Source: Roseobacter insulae (GTDB lineage Bacteria; Pseudomonadota; Alphaproteobacteria; Rhodobacterales; Rhodobacteraceae). Taken from it: DNA of 64,000 bases. Each line of letters opens with the position of its first letter. Position 1 is the stretch's first letter. Location of the stretch: positions 31,030 through 95,029 of the forward strand of contig NZ_JAHXDN010000010.1 of NCBI RefSeq assembly GCF_019375555.1, given 5' to 3'. The notes under the pieces were generated by a model, which was given only the letters and a program-made list of their open reading frames with translations, searched no databases and was not told the origin of the DNA. The position numbers were made by a program, and so were the translations under genes. Below, piece by piece: positions 41,608 through 50,786 of the stretch.

Positions 41608-42207
41608 ATGACGGAAATCAGCATCGCAGCATCGAGCATCGCGGCGCAGGCGTTTCGGTTCATGGAATTGTCGCCCCCCAGTTCGTTTCAGGACAGCAGC
41701 CCGCAGGCGGCCGCCGCCCTTGAGCAATACCCGCTGGCGCGGGATCTCTGCCTGGAATATTACGACTGGTCCTTTGCGCGCAAACACGCCACCCTGGCCC
41801 CGATCGCGGCCGCGTCGATCGAATACGTCGATCCGCTGCTGGCAGGCCAGTTTTCCGCCCCATCCGACATGATCAAGATCCGCAGCGTGGTGCCGGAGGA
41901 CATCTCGTGGCGCATCGATGCGCGCCGGATTTTTGCCGATGTGATCGACAGCCTGACCATCCGCTACACCTTCCGGATCGAGAACGAGGCGGTGTTGCCG
42001 GCCGTTTTCCAGACGGCCGTATCTTACGAGCTGGCCAACCGGCTGGCTCCTTTTTACGTCTCGTCCCGCACGAAACGCGCGCAGATCCAGAGCAATGGCG
42101 TCGATGCGCTGGAAATGGCCAAAAAGTTCGACGGGCATACCGCATCCGAAAAACGATATGACGGGCACGATTATTTCGTCGACTGGGTAGCGGAGGCGAC
42201 ACGCTGA
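41608..42207 (+). CDS. Tail adaptor, tail-tubular-protein-A-like
   Basis: This 199-residue protein has the pattern of podovirus adaptors (T7 gp11-like): EQYPLARDLCLEYYDWSFARKHATL, then YTFRIENEAVLPAVFQTAVSYELANRLA. It forms the ring below the portal. It overlaps the nozzle gene by one base. Confidence 0.75.
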   Translation: MTEISIAASSIAAQAFRFMELSPPSSFQDSSPQAAAALEQYPLARDLCLEYYDWSFARKHATLAPIAAASIEYVDPLLAGQFSAPSDMIKIRSVVPEDISWRIDARRIFADVIDSLTIRYTFRIENEAVLPAVFQTAVSYELANRLAPFYVSSRTKRAQIQSNGVDALEMAKKFDGHTASEKRYDGHDYFVDWVAEATR

Positions 42208-44426
42208 TGCGCACCACCCCGTCACAGGCATCTTTCAGCAGCGGCGAGCTTGATCCGCTGCTGCATGAACGCCCGGATTACCAGCGGTTTCAATCCGGCC
42301 TGGCGGTTTGCCGGGGATTTGTACCGCTGCGGCAAGGCGCGTTTACGCGGTCTGCGGGGACGATTTTCAGGGCAGTGACGCGCGGGAATGTGCCGGGCCG
42401 GGTGATCCGGTTCGAGTTTGCCAAGAATGATGCCCTGCGCCTGGAGTTTACCGCCGGCTGGATGCGCGTCTGGCGCTACGGCGCGCTGGTGATGGACGGC
42501 GGTTCCCCCTACGAGCTGGCCATCCCCTACACGCTGGAGCAAATCCGGAAACTGCGCGTGGTGCAGTCCAAGGATGTGATCTATCTGGCGGATGGCGAGC
42601 AGCCGGTGCAGAAACTGTCACGCTTTGCGCTGGACAACTGGACCATTGCCCCGGTGGATTACACATCAGGTCCGTTCCGGGTTCAGAACCTGGACGAAGC
42701 CCAGACCATGCAGTTTTCCGCCGCCAGCGGCAGCGTCACCATCACCGGCACCGGCGATATTTTCGATGCCACATGGATTGGCAGTCTGATCCAGATCAAG
42801 CCCACGGATTTTTCAAATGTCGCGCAATGGACGGGCAACACCGCCACCAGCGTCAACACCCAGTTTCTGAGCGACGGGAACATTTACCGGGTCGCAGCCG
42901 GAACCAACACCGGCGTGACCCGGCCCACCCATACCGAGGGCACCCGCCTGACAGATGCCAGCCAGGGCGTGAAGTATGAATATCTGGGCGACACGACTGG
43001 CATTGCCCGGATCACGGCCGTGGCAAATTCCAATTCCGCCAGCGCCACGGTGATCAAGGCGATCCCGCAACCGTGCATCGATGACCCCAGTTATCGCTGG
43101 GCAGAGGGAGCCTGGTCGGACCGCCACGGCTACCCGGCGGCCATCGAGTTGTTCGATCAGAGCTTTGCGGCGGCGGGCACCACAGAAGAACCGCGCACGA
43201 TCTGGTTTTCCACGCTGGGATTGCTGGAGGATTTTGAACCGAGCGTTGAAGCGGATGGATCCTTTGCCTATGCGATCGACGGCGGCGAGACCCAGAACAA
43301 GATCGGCTGGCTGAAGAAATCGAGCCGGGGAATTTACATCGGCGCGCTGGGTGACATTTATCGTGGCTATTCAAACGCCAGCGGCCAGCGCATCGGGCCC
43401 ACAACCTTCGATACCGACCTGGAGGCAACAGACGGCGCCGGTGCTGCGCAGCCGATTGTGCCCTATGGCTACCCGATCCTGACCACCAAGGACGAAGGCA
43501 GGGTGCTGGAGATCCGCTATTCCTTTGAACAGGATGGCGGCGTGCCGCTGGAGTTGTCCTTGCCCGCGCAGCATCTGGGCGATCAGGGTTTCAAAGAAAT
43601 GGCCTGGCAAAGTGCGCCGCTGCGCATCGCGAACATGCGACGCGGCAACGGTGATCTGGCCGTGATGATCTACGATCCGAATGAGGACGTGCTGGGCTGG
43701 GCGCAGTATCCGGTCGCGGGCGGCTTTGTGCATTCCATTGCGGTTGCACCCGACGCCACGGGCACACGCGACGTGCTGACCATGATCGTGGAGCGGCAGC
43801 TGAATGGCGTCACCACCTATTGCGTCGAGGATCAGGCACAGCTGTTCGGCGCCCTGCCCGGCATTGCCGCGATCGAGGATGCCAATCATCTGTTTTGCGC
43901 CAGTGTTTTCGATCTGGGCGTTGCCACGGATACCTTTGCAGTTCCACATCTGGAAGGCGAGGATGTTTACGCCTGGACGGATCAGGGACGATATGGCCCG
44001 CTGACAGTGCCGGCGGGCGGTGATCTGATCCTGCCGGCAGAGTGCCGGAAAGCCGTGATCGGCCTGCTCGATGAAACCCATTTCGTTGAAACCTTGGATA
44101 TCCAGGCGGCAACTGAAAACGGATCATCGAAGGGGCGCAAGCGCCGCCTGCACACCGGCAGCGGCATCGGCATTCACCGGACCGCTGCCGGTGAGGTCGA
44201 AGGCGTGGAATACCATAGCGGCCGCGATGCTCTGCTGGAGAGCGGCTATGTGTCCCTGCTACCCCAGAGTGTCGCGGCAGATCTGACCACGGCCTACACC
44301 GGCATGGTCAAATCCGAGGCCGCCACGGGATACGCCGACCGGATTGGACTGCGGTTCCGCCCCATTGGCGGCGCGCCCATGACCATCACGTCAATCACGC
44401 CGAACGTCGAAGAAAGCGGGCCGTAA
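42207..44426 (+). CDS. Tail nozzle, tail-tubular-protein-B-like
   Basis: This 739-residue protein opens SFSSGELDPLLHERPDYQRF and continues with RGFVPLRQGAFTRSAGTIF and RLEFTAGWMRVWRYG, the hallmark of podovirus tail-nozzle proteins (T7 gp12-like). It closes the short tail and carries beta-propeller-type repeats in the middle. One-base overlap on both sides. Confidence 0.85.
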   Translation: MRTTPSQASFSSGELDPLLHERPDYQRFQSGLAVCRGFVPLRQGAFTRSAGTIFRAVTRGNVPGRVIRFEFAKNDALRLEFTAGWMRVWRYGALVMDGGSPYELAIPYTLEQIRKLRVVQSKDVIYLADGEQPVQKLSRFALDNWTIAPVDYTSGPFRVQNLDEAQTMQFSAASGSVTITGTGDIFDATWIGSLIQIKPTDFSNVAQWTGNTATSVNTQFLSDGNIYRVAAGTNTGVTRPTHTEGTRLTDASQGVKYEYLGDTTGIARITAVANSNSASATVIKAIPQPCIDDPSYRWAEGAWSDRHGYPAAIELFDQSFAAAGTTEEPRTIWFSTLGLLEDFEPSVEADGSFAYAIDGGETQNKIGWLKKSSRGIYIGALGDIYRGYSNASGQRIGPTTFDTDLEATDGAGAAQPIVPYGYPILTTKDEGRVLEIRYSFEQDGGVPLELSLPAQHLGDQGFKEMAWQSAPLRIANMRRGNGDLAVMIYDPNEDVLGWAQYPVAGGFVHSIAVAPDATGTRDVLTMIVERQLNGVTTYCVEDQAQLFGALPGIAAIEDANHLFCASVFDLGVATDTFAVPHLEGEDVYAWTDQGRYGPLTVPAGGDLILPAECRKAVIGLLDETHFVETLDIQAATENGSSKGRKRRLHTGSGIGIHRTAAGEVEGVEYHSGRDALLESGYVSLLPQSVAADLTTAYTGMVKSEAATGYADRIGLRFRPIGGAPMTITSITPNVEESGP

Positions 44427-44959
44427 TGTGCGAGATCATCTCAACCGCGCTGGCGGCATCAGGGTTTGCGGGCGGGGCAGCGGCCACCGGTGCGGCAGCA
44501 GGTGCTGCCACGGCGGGCGGCCTGTTGCAAACCGCCGGATTGCTGCTTTCGGTTGGCGGCACGGTTGCGCAGGCGGTATCCGCCAACAAGGCCGCGAAAC
44601 AGACAGCTGCTGAGATCGAGGTGCAGCGCGCGCTGGAAAAGCGCATCAACGCCACCGAAGATCAGCGCGCGCGCCTGCAGTTTGCCAGCCAGATAGCGAC
44701 GCAACGTGCAGAGCTGGCTGCACGCGGCGTGTCGCCCGACAGCCCCACCGCGATCCTTCTGGGTCAGACCGCGGCGCGCGAACTGTCCTTCCAGTCGCAA
44801 TCGATCCGCAGCACCGGTGAAGCCACTGACCGCGAATTGAGCGCGACGGCGCGGGCCACCCGTGCGCGCGGGCGCCGCAACCTGCTGACGGGTAGCGCCA
44901 GTGCCGCAGGCAAGTTCCTGACGGCAGCCCCTGAAATCTGGCCGGATCTGTTGCCATGA
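44426..44959 (+). CDS. Internal virion (ejection) protein, gp14-like
   Basis: This 177-residue protein has a Gly/Ala-rich hydrophobic N-terminus (ASGFAGGAAATGAAAGAATAGG, split, then LLQTAGLLLSVGG) and a long amphipathic helix (LEKRINATEDQRARLQFASQIA). This matches the small ejection proteins of podoviruses (T7 gp14) that form a channel in the outer membrane. Overlaps the next gene by 4 bp. Confidence 0.7.
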   Translation: MCEIISTALAASGFAGGAAATGAAAGAATAGGLLQTAGLLLSVGGTVAQAVSANKAAKQTAAEIEVQRALEKRINATEDQRARLQFASQIATQRAELAARGVSPDSPTAILLGQTAARELSFQSQSIRSTGEATDRELSATARATRARGRRNLLTGSASAAGKFLTAAPEIWPDLLP

Positions 44960-47064
44960 CCCTGACCATTCCCAGAGCTGGCATCAATGCGGGACGCGCC
45001 GCCCGTGTGCAGCCAACGGAAGCGGATGCCGCAGGCGCTGCGGTGGCACAGGTTGGCGATGCGATGCTGCAGGCCGGCGCGCGGCTGGAGAATGATCGCC
45101 TGTCGCGTGAAAACGCGCGCAACCAGGTCAGCCTGACCAAAGATCTGAACGATCTGCGGTTGCGCATGGAAAGCCTGGGCGATCCGGATCAGATCGATGC
45201 GGAATGGACCGCCGGGGTTGAAGCTGTCCGGCAGAAGTATGCCGAGGGTCTGACGGAAGATGGCCGCCCGATGGTGGATCCCAGGAACGCGGAAGCGTTC
45301 GGCCTTGCGGTGACGGACCTTGCGAGCCGGCACGGGTTTCAGATCGGTCTGAAATCGCTGCAAAAGCGGCAGAGCCAGCGCGCGGCGACCTACATCGACT
45401 ATGCAGCCACGGCAACCCAGGCGGCCGTGGGCTCCGACCAGGACACGCGCGACACACTGATCGCCAATGGCCACCGGCAAATCGATGACATGGTGACCGC
45501 CGGAGTGATTTCTCCGGAACAAGCTGCGAAGCGCAAGATCGCTCTGGGTCAGGATATCGACAATGCCGCGGCGATCGGCATGGTGGCCGAGGATCCTGCA
45601 GGACTGATCGCCGCACTTGATGCTGGCGAATACAGCGCTCTGCCCGGTGAAACACAGGCGCGCTACCGGGTGCAGGCAAACGCCGCATTGGCTGCTCTGG
45701 AAGCGCAGGGGCGAAAAGAGGCAGAAAAGCTCCAGAGTGAGCAGCAAAAAGCCATCGGCCAGCGCCTCGGTGAAATCACCGACATTGCACAGGCTGGCCG
45801 GACCGCCGTTGACGAGGCATGGCTGGCATCGCCTGACGTCAAGGCGCATCCGGATTATGGCAAGGCCGTTGCGGCGATCGCGTTGCGCGATGCGACACCG
45901 CAGATCGCGCAGCTTCCGCCCGCCAAGCTGGACGAGCTGATCGCCGCCGAAAAAAACAGCAAGGTCACAAAAAAATTCCAGACCGAACGTCTGGAGGTTC
46001 TGCAGGATCTGCGCGCCAAAGCGGTGGAGCAGCTGGACAAGGATCCGTTGGCTCACTTGCAGTCCGTGGGCATCGACGTACCGGCGCTGCCCGTCTTTGA
46101 CCCGGCCGATCCGGTGGCGTTCGGGCGCGCGCTGGCCGATCGTGTCGCGTTCAGTGAGCAAATCCGGATGCAGGGGTACACCACAGAGCGCCGGATTTTC
46201 GACAACGAGGAACGCGCAACCATCAAGGCGCTGGCGGCGGTGGATCAGGATCCGCAGACCCGCCTTGATCTGGCGGTGCAATTGACCGCCGGCTTGCCCC
46301 CGCAAAACGCCGACGCCGTGGCAGAAGTGATTGACGATCCGGTGTTTTCGCATGCCGGCAGCCTGGTCACGAACGGCGGCGCCCGCGCGCTTGGACTGGA
46401 GATCCTGCGCGGCCAGCAGGTGATTGCGGAAGAGAACCTGATTTTGCCCGGCGCCCAGAAACGCCTTGACCCCATTTACGAAAGCCTGGGCCCGGTATTC
46501 GCCGACCTGCCCGGTGGAGAACGGGTCCAGGCAAATGTGATGGCAGCAGCTGACGCACTTTATGCGCGCCGAGGGCGCGGCGTGGTTCAAAGCGATCAGG
46601 TCGACGAGGATTTGTATCGCCAGGCGCTGCATGAGGTCATGGGCGGCATCGGCCAGTTTGACGGTCGCAATGCTCAAGGCGGTGTGCAGGAAGTGCGCGA
46701 CAGCTTTACCATATTGCCCATGGGGATTTCCTCTGGCCAGGCCGAGGACGCACTGGAAAGTCTCGGAATGCGCAGGCGCCAGGCTGTAGAAAACCAGCCC
46801 CGATCGGGACGTGGTTTCGAATTTGATCCTGCGTTTTTGTCGGAGCAGCTGGCCCGCGTAGGGAGCGCAGGTAACCCGCCAGTCATTGCTGGCCAGCCGA
46901 TTGATCGCACCACCCTGGATAACCTGGAGCTGCAAGCCGTTGGAGATGATCGGTTCATCTTCACCTACCGGGTGAGCGACGACCGTATCACGACACTGCA
47001 AACCGCGGATGGCCAGACCTATGAGTTCAGCCTGCGCGCCCTGATCGGCGAGGCGCGGCCATGA
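44956..47064 (+). CDS. Internal virion (ejection) protein, gp15-like
   Basis: This 702-residue, highly helical protein (ALAALEAQGRKEAEKLQSEQQKA; Ala/Asp/Gln-rich throughout) has no enzymatic motif. Size, composition and place between the gp14-like and lysozyme-containing genes match T7 gp15, which spans the periplasm during DNA ejection. Overlaps the next start by 4 bp. Confidence 0.68.
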   Translation: MTLTIPRAGINAGRAARVQPTEADAAGAAVAQVGDAMLQAGARLENDRLSRENARNQVSLTKDLNDLRLRMESLGDPDQIDAEWTAGVEAVRQKYAEGLTEDGRPMVDPRNAEAFGLAVTDLASRHGFQIGLKSLQKRQSQRAATYIDYAATATQAAVGSDQDTRDTLIANGHRQIDDMVTAGVISPEQAAKRKIALGQDIDNAAAIGMVAEDPAGLIAALDAGEYSALPGETQARYRVQANAALAALEAQGRKEAEKLQSEQQKAIGQRLGEITDIAQAGRTAVDEAWLASPDVKAHPDYGKAVAAIALRDATPQIAQLPPAKLDELIAAEKNSKVTKKFQTERLEVLQDLRAKAVEQLDKDPLAHLQSVGIDVPALPVFDPADPVAFGRALADRVAFSEQIRMQGYTTERRIFDNEERATIKALAAVDQDPQTRLDLAVQLTAGLPPQNADAVAEVIDDPVFSHAGSLVTNGGARALGLEILRGQQVIAEENLILPGAQKRLDPIYESLGPVFADLPGGERVQANVMAAADALYARRGRGVVQSDQVDEDLYRQALHEVMGGIGQFDGRNAQGGVQEVRDSFTILPMGISSGQAEDALESLGMRRRQAVENQPRSGRGFEFDPAFLSEQLARVGSAGNPPVIAGQPIDRTTLDNLELQAVGDDRFIFTYRVSDDRITTLQTADGQTYEFSLRALIGEARP

Positions 47065-50000
47065 CCTTCATGTTGAAAGAAACCGGCACCCGGAGAGATC
47101 CGCCCGCACTGACGGAGCAGGTGCCGACATACGGCGAACAGTTCCGGGCGCAATTTGGTGCCAGCCAGATCGAGCAGGACGCCTGGAGCAAAAGCAATCG
47201 CGTGCGGCGCGAGGTGCGTGACGAATTGAGCGCCGCGCTGGAAAGCTTCCAGATCCCCGAGGATCCAAATCGGCGCCAGAATGCCCGAACCGGAAAATCC
47301 CGTGAGTTCCGCGAACGGGCACTGCTGGAGCAAGTCGAATTTCGCGCCGCCGAGGATCCCGAAAGGTTCAAGGATCTGCCGAAAACGCCGGAAGAATTTC
47401 GCGCCGAGGTCAACCGCAGATTGCTGCAGGAATACGAAGGTCTTATCGGCACGGCCGAAGCCGGGCCAGCTGACCGGATCGGTGCGCGGACCCTGGGCAC
47501 GCTGGCATCAGGAGCCGCAGACGAGGCCACAATACTCACTCTGCCGTTAGGGGCAGGCGCAGGAAGTATGGCGCGGGTCATAGCAGTGGAAGCCCTGGCC
47601 GGTGCGGGCGGCGAGGTATTCATGCTGCCCCGGCAATTCCGGATGGCGGAACGTCTGGGCATCGACGACCCGAATGTACCGTTGCAACTGGGCATTGCTG
47701 CTGCCACCGGCGGTATTCTGGGTGGCGGGCTCATCGGCGCAGGCCGGTATCTGACCTATCGTCAGGGCAAGGCGGCGGCGGTGGCCGAAGGCCGGCCAGA
47801 AGGGCAGGATCCCATCGAATACGAGCGCGCGGTGGAGGAAGCCGAGGACCAGCTGCGCCGTGGCGATCCGCCGGCCCCCGAAAAACCTGCACCAACCGGG
47901 CGGCCACCCGCGATGTCAGATTTCGATTTTTCGGCCCGAGGCAACGCCTCGCCCAACGGCAACCGCGTTGGTTATGTGTTCGGGCGGCTGCTTGAGCTGG
48001 GCTATGAGCCACATATTGCGGCCGGTTTGACCGGCAATCTGATGCAGGAAAGCGGCGCCGGTCTGCACACCGCGGCCGTAGGTGACAACGGCAATGCGTT
48101 TGGCATGGGCCAATGGAATGGGCCGCGCCGCCGCGCCTATCTGGCTTTCGCTCGGAAGTCAGGAAAGCCGCCCGAGGACCTGGACACACAGATTGCGTTT
48201 CTGGATCTGGAGCTGCGCACAACCGAAAGCGCCGCGATGGAGCAGATCCGGCAGGCGCCCGACGCGCAAACAGCCGCGCGCATCGCATCGGAAAAATTCT
48301 GGCGCCCCGGCGTGCCGCATCTGACCAACCGCATGCAGTTTGCGAGATCCCTGGCGGATCAGTTCGAAGCTGGCCAGATCCCGCGCTACAACGGCAAGGC
48401 CCCCCTACCCGCGTCTGACGTGCCTCAAATCACCGGGCCCACATCGCGCGGCTACACCGGCGAGGGATCCGTGACGGCGGGCGACGATCTGACGATCGAT
48501 GTCAGCTACCAGGTCGTCGATGCCAGCATTCTGCGCCAGGCGTCCGGAGATCTGCAGCCCCGCGATCGCAGCCGCGCGGCATCCGACGAGCAGATCGCTG
48601 AACTCGCCGCCCGTCTGGACCCGATCCGCCTGATGCCCTCGCCGGAGGCCGATCGCGGCGCGCCGATTGTGGCACCCGATGACATCATTGAAAGCGGCAA
48701 CGGCCGTGTACGGGCAATCCAGCGCGCCGCCGAGCGCTACCCAGATCGTTTCCAGGCATATGTCGATCAGATCAAGGCAGCCGGATTTGAAGTGCCCGAG
48801 GGTGTTACGACCCCGGTTCTGATCGCGCGCCGCACCACGGATCTGGACCTGCCCGGCCGACAGCGATTTGTGCGCCAGGCCAACAGCAGCGCGGTCGCGC
48901 GCATGTCCGCAACCGAACGGGCGGCAGCCGACGCCCGCGCGATCGATGAAGACACCGTGCGCCTGTTCGAGCCGGGTCAGTCGATGAACGCGGCCGCCAA
49001 CAGGGCATTTGTGACCCGCGCGCTGAAATCGCTGCCCCAAGCAGAACGCAACGCCCTGTTCGACAGCACCGGCGCCCTGAACCGCGAGGGTACGCAACGT
49101 CTGAGCCAAGCGCTTTTTGCGCGGGCCTATGACGCCCCGGACATTCTGGCCCGCTTCACCGAAACCGACGCCGGCGAATTCCGGTCCCTGCTGGACGCGC
49201 TGAGTATGGCAGCACCGGAATGGGCCGCTTTGCGCGCCGATGTGGCTGCCGGCCTGGTCAAACCGGAAATGGACATCACGCCGTTTGTGCTGGATGCGAT
49301 GCGCACCATCGCAGCGGCGCGCGACATCGCTGCGAGAGAGGGCGGATCTGCAGCGGCAGTCCTTGACGAGCTTCTGGACCAGGTGGATTTGCTTGAAGGC
49401 GCTCTGGCGCCCCTCACAGTCGCGCTGGTGCGCAAGTTCGCCCCCGGTGGCCGGGCAGTCGCCGCAGAACGCACAGCCGCTTTCCTGACCCGCTACGCGG
49501 CCGAGGCGCGCAAGGTCGGCACCACCGAGGCGGGATTGCTGGGCGATGGCCCTGACGTGGCGGATGTGCTGCGCGCGATCGACCGTGAAACCTTCGCGGA
49601 TCTGGAAGACATCGGGCGGCCCATGGCGCGGGAAACCCCCGATCCGGGCCGTGCTGGTATCAGCGCCGCTGAACTGGAACGGTTCGATGATGGCGCGCAG
49701 GGGCCGGATCTGCAGGATGCCAACGCGCAGTCAATCCGGGAATTGACGGAGCAGGCAGAGCGCGGTGCCCCTGCCCTGACGGATGTTTCGGATCCCGTCG
49801 CCTTCGATCGGGATCTGCGCATGTCGCAGCCTTTCGATGATCTGGACGGGCTATATCGTCTCGCCGGCGAAACCCAGACGGAGCTGGAGGCCATCGGCCG
49901 CGCGATAAGTGATGAACTTGGCGTCGAATTCAAATCGTCTGGCCTGAAAAAGCGGGCCACAGCGGAAGAAAAAATGCAGCGCAAGCGCTACAGCAGCCCG

Positions 50001-50786
50001 CGGCAGATCACGGACATCGCCCGCGGTGGGTTCGTTGCGCGATCGGCAGACGAGGCTGACAGGATCGTTGCCCGTCTGGCCGAGGTTGCGGATGTGGTCG
50101 ATGAAGGTTGGACGGTAAAGCCTTCGGGTTACTTCGACAGGAAGGTCATACTTCGCGGCAGCAATGGTGTGTTGGCGGAAGTGCAGATCTGGGCCGACAA
50201 GCTGCTGGAGGCCAAGAATTCCAGCGGCCACAAGCTGTATCAGCAATCCCGTTCGTTGACCGATGATGTCGCGATTGCGGAACTGGATGCGCAGCAGGCG
50301 GCGCTCTATTCCGCCGCCATTGAGGCGTCGGACCCGTCTTTCGCCGCGTTGGCCGGTAGTTCAAACTCCCCGAAAGTCGTGGCGAATTTTGACTTGAGCG
50401 CGGCTAAATCCGGAACAACAGATCCGGAATTGAACACGTCACGTGCATCGACGGGCTCCCAGTCAGCACCAGGTTCAAGCAATGCAAATGCTTCTGAGGG
50501 CGAAACGAGAACCGCCGGTCGCCCGTCCCAGTCTGCAAATACCAATGATGTCATGGGGAATACCTCCAGTGCAAATATAAGCGCTGATGGAGCTGATGGC
50601 AATACATTGCCGGATCTGGGCGCCGTGCGCGAGGAATTCGACCTGGCAGGGGTGGATCTCCGCGAAATCTCATTTGAAGACGATAACGGTGTGATGGTGA
50701 GCATGGCCGATTACCTCGATGATCTGGAGCAGGATGCCACGCTCAAAGCTGCCGTTGATGCCTGTACCCTGGGGAGGGCGAGCTGA
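47061..50786 (+). CDS. Polyvalent ejection protein: tail lysozyme, DdrB-like and possible RelA/SpoT-like domains
   Basis: This 1241-residue protein has a hydrophobic Gly/Ala segment (about 150-235), a phage tail lysozyme domain (about 284-435: AAGLTGNLMQESGAG with catalytic Glu, then AFGMGQWNGPRRRAYL), and a DdrB/ParB-like domain (about 477-630: ADRGAPIVAPDDIIESGNGRV). Near 950-1065 a segment (FKSSGLKKR; ITDIARGGF; GYFDRKV; AEVQIW; GHKLYQQSR) recalls RelA/SpoT synthetase motifs. A Ser/Thr/Asn-rich linker (about 1110-1190) follows. It probably digests murein on entry and delivers its other domains into the host. Lysozyme is firm; the last domain is tentative. Confidence 0.8.
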   Translation: MTFMLKETGTRRDPPALTEQVPTYGEQFRAQFGASQIEQDAWSKSNRVRREVRDELSAALESFQIPEDPNRRQNARTGKSREFRERALLEQVEFRAAEDPERFKDLPKTPEEFRAEVNRRLLQEYEGLIGTAEAGPADRIGARTLGTLASGAADEATILTLPLGAGAGSMARVIAVEALAGAGGEVFMLPRQFRMAERLGIDDPNVPLQLGIAAATGGILGGGLIGAGRYLTYRQGKAAAVAEGRPEGQDPIEYERAVEEAEDQLRRGDPPAPEKPAPTGRPPAMSDFDFSARGNASPNGNRVGYVFGRLLELGYEPHIAAGLTGNLMQESGAGLHTAAVGDNGNAFGMGQWNGPRRRAYLAFARKSGKPPEDLDTQIAFLDLELRTTESAAMEQIRQAPDAQTAARIASEKFWRPGVPHLTNRMQFARSLADQFEAGQIPRYNGKAPLPASDVPQITGPTSRGYTGEGSVTAGDDLTIDVSYQVVDASILRQASGDLQPRDRSRAASDEQIAELAARLDPIRLMPSPEADRGAPIVAPDDIIESGNGRVRAIQRAAERYPDRFQAYVDQIKAAGFEVPEGVTTPVLIARRTTDLDLPGRQRFVRQANSSAVARMSATERAAADARAIDEDTVRLFEPGQSMNAAANRAFVTRALKSLPQAERNALFDSTGALNREGTQRLSQALFARAYDAPDILARFTETDAGEFRSLLDALSMAAPEWAALRADVAAGLVKPEMDITPFVLDAMRTIAAARDIAAREGGSAAAVLDELLDQVDLLEGALAPLTVALVRKFAPGGRAVAAERTAAFLTRYAAEARKVGTTEAGLLGDGPDVADVLRAIDRETFADLEDIGRPMARETPDPGRAGISAAELERFDDGAQGPDLQDANAQSIRELTEQAERGAPALTDVSDPVAFDRDLRMSQPFDDLDGLYRLAGETQTELEAIGRAISDELGVEFKSSGLKKRATAEEKMQRKRYSSPRQITDIARGGFVARSADEADRIVARLAEVADVVDEGWTVKPSGYFDRKVILRGSNGVLAEVQIWADKLLEAKNSSGHKLYQQSRSLTDDVAIAELDAQQAALYSAAIEASDPSFAALAGSSNSPKVVANFDLSAAKSGTTDPELNTSRASTGSQSAPGSSNANASEGETRTAGRPSQSANTNDVMGNTSSANISADGADGNTLPDLGAVREEFDLAGVDLREISFEDDNGVMVSMADYLDDLEQDATLKAAVDACTLGRAS

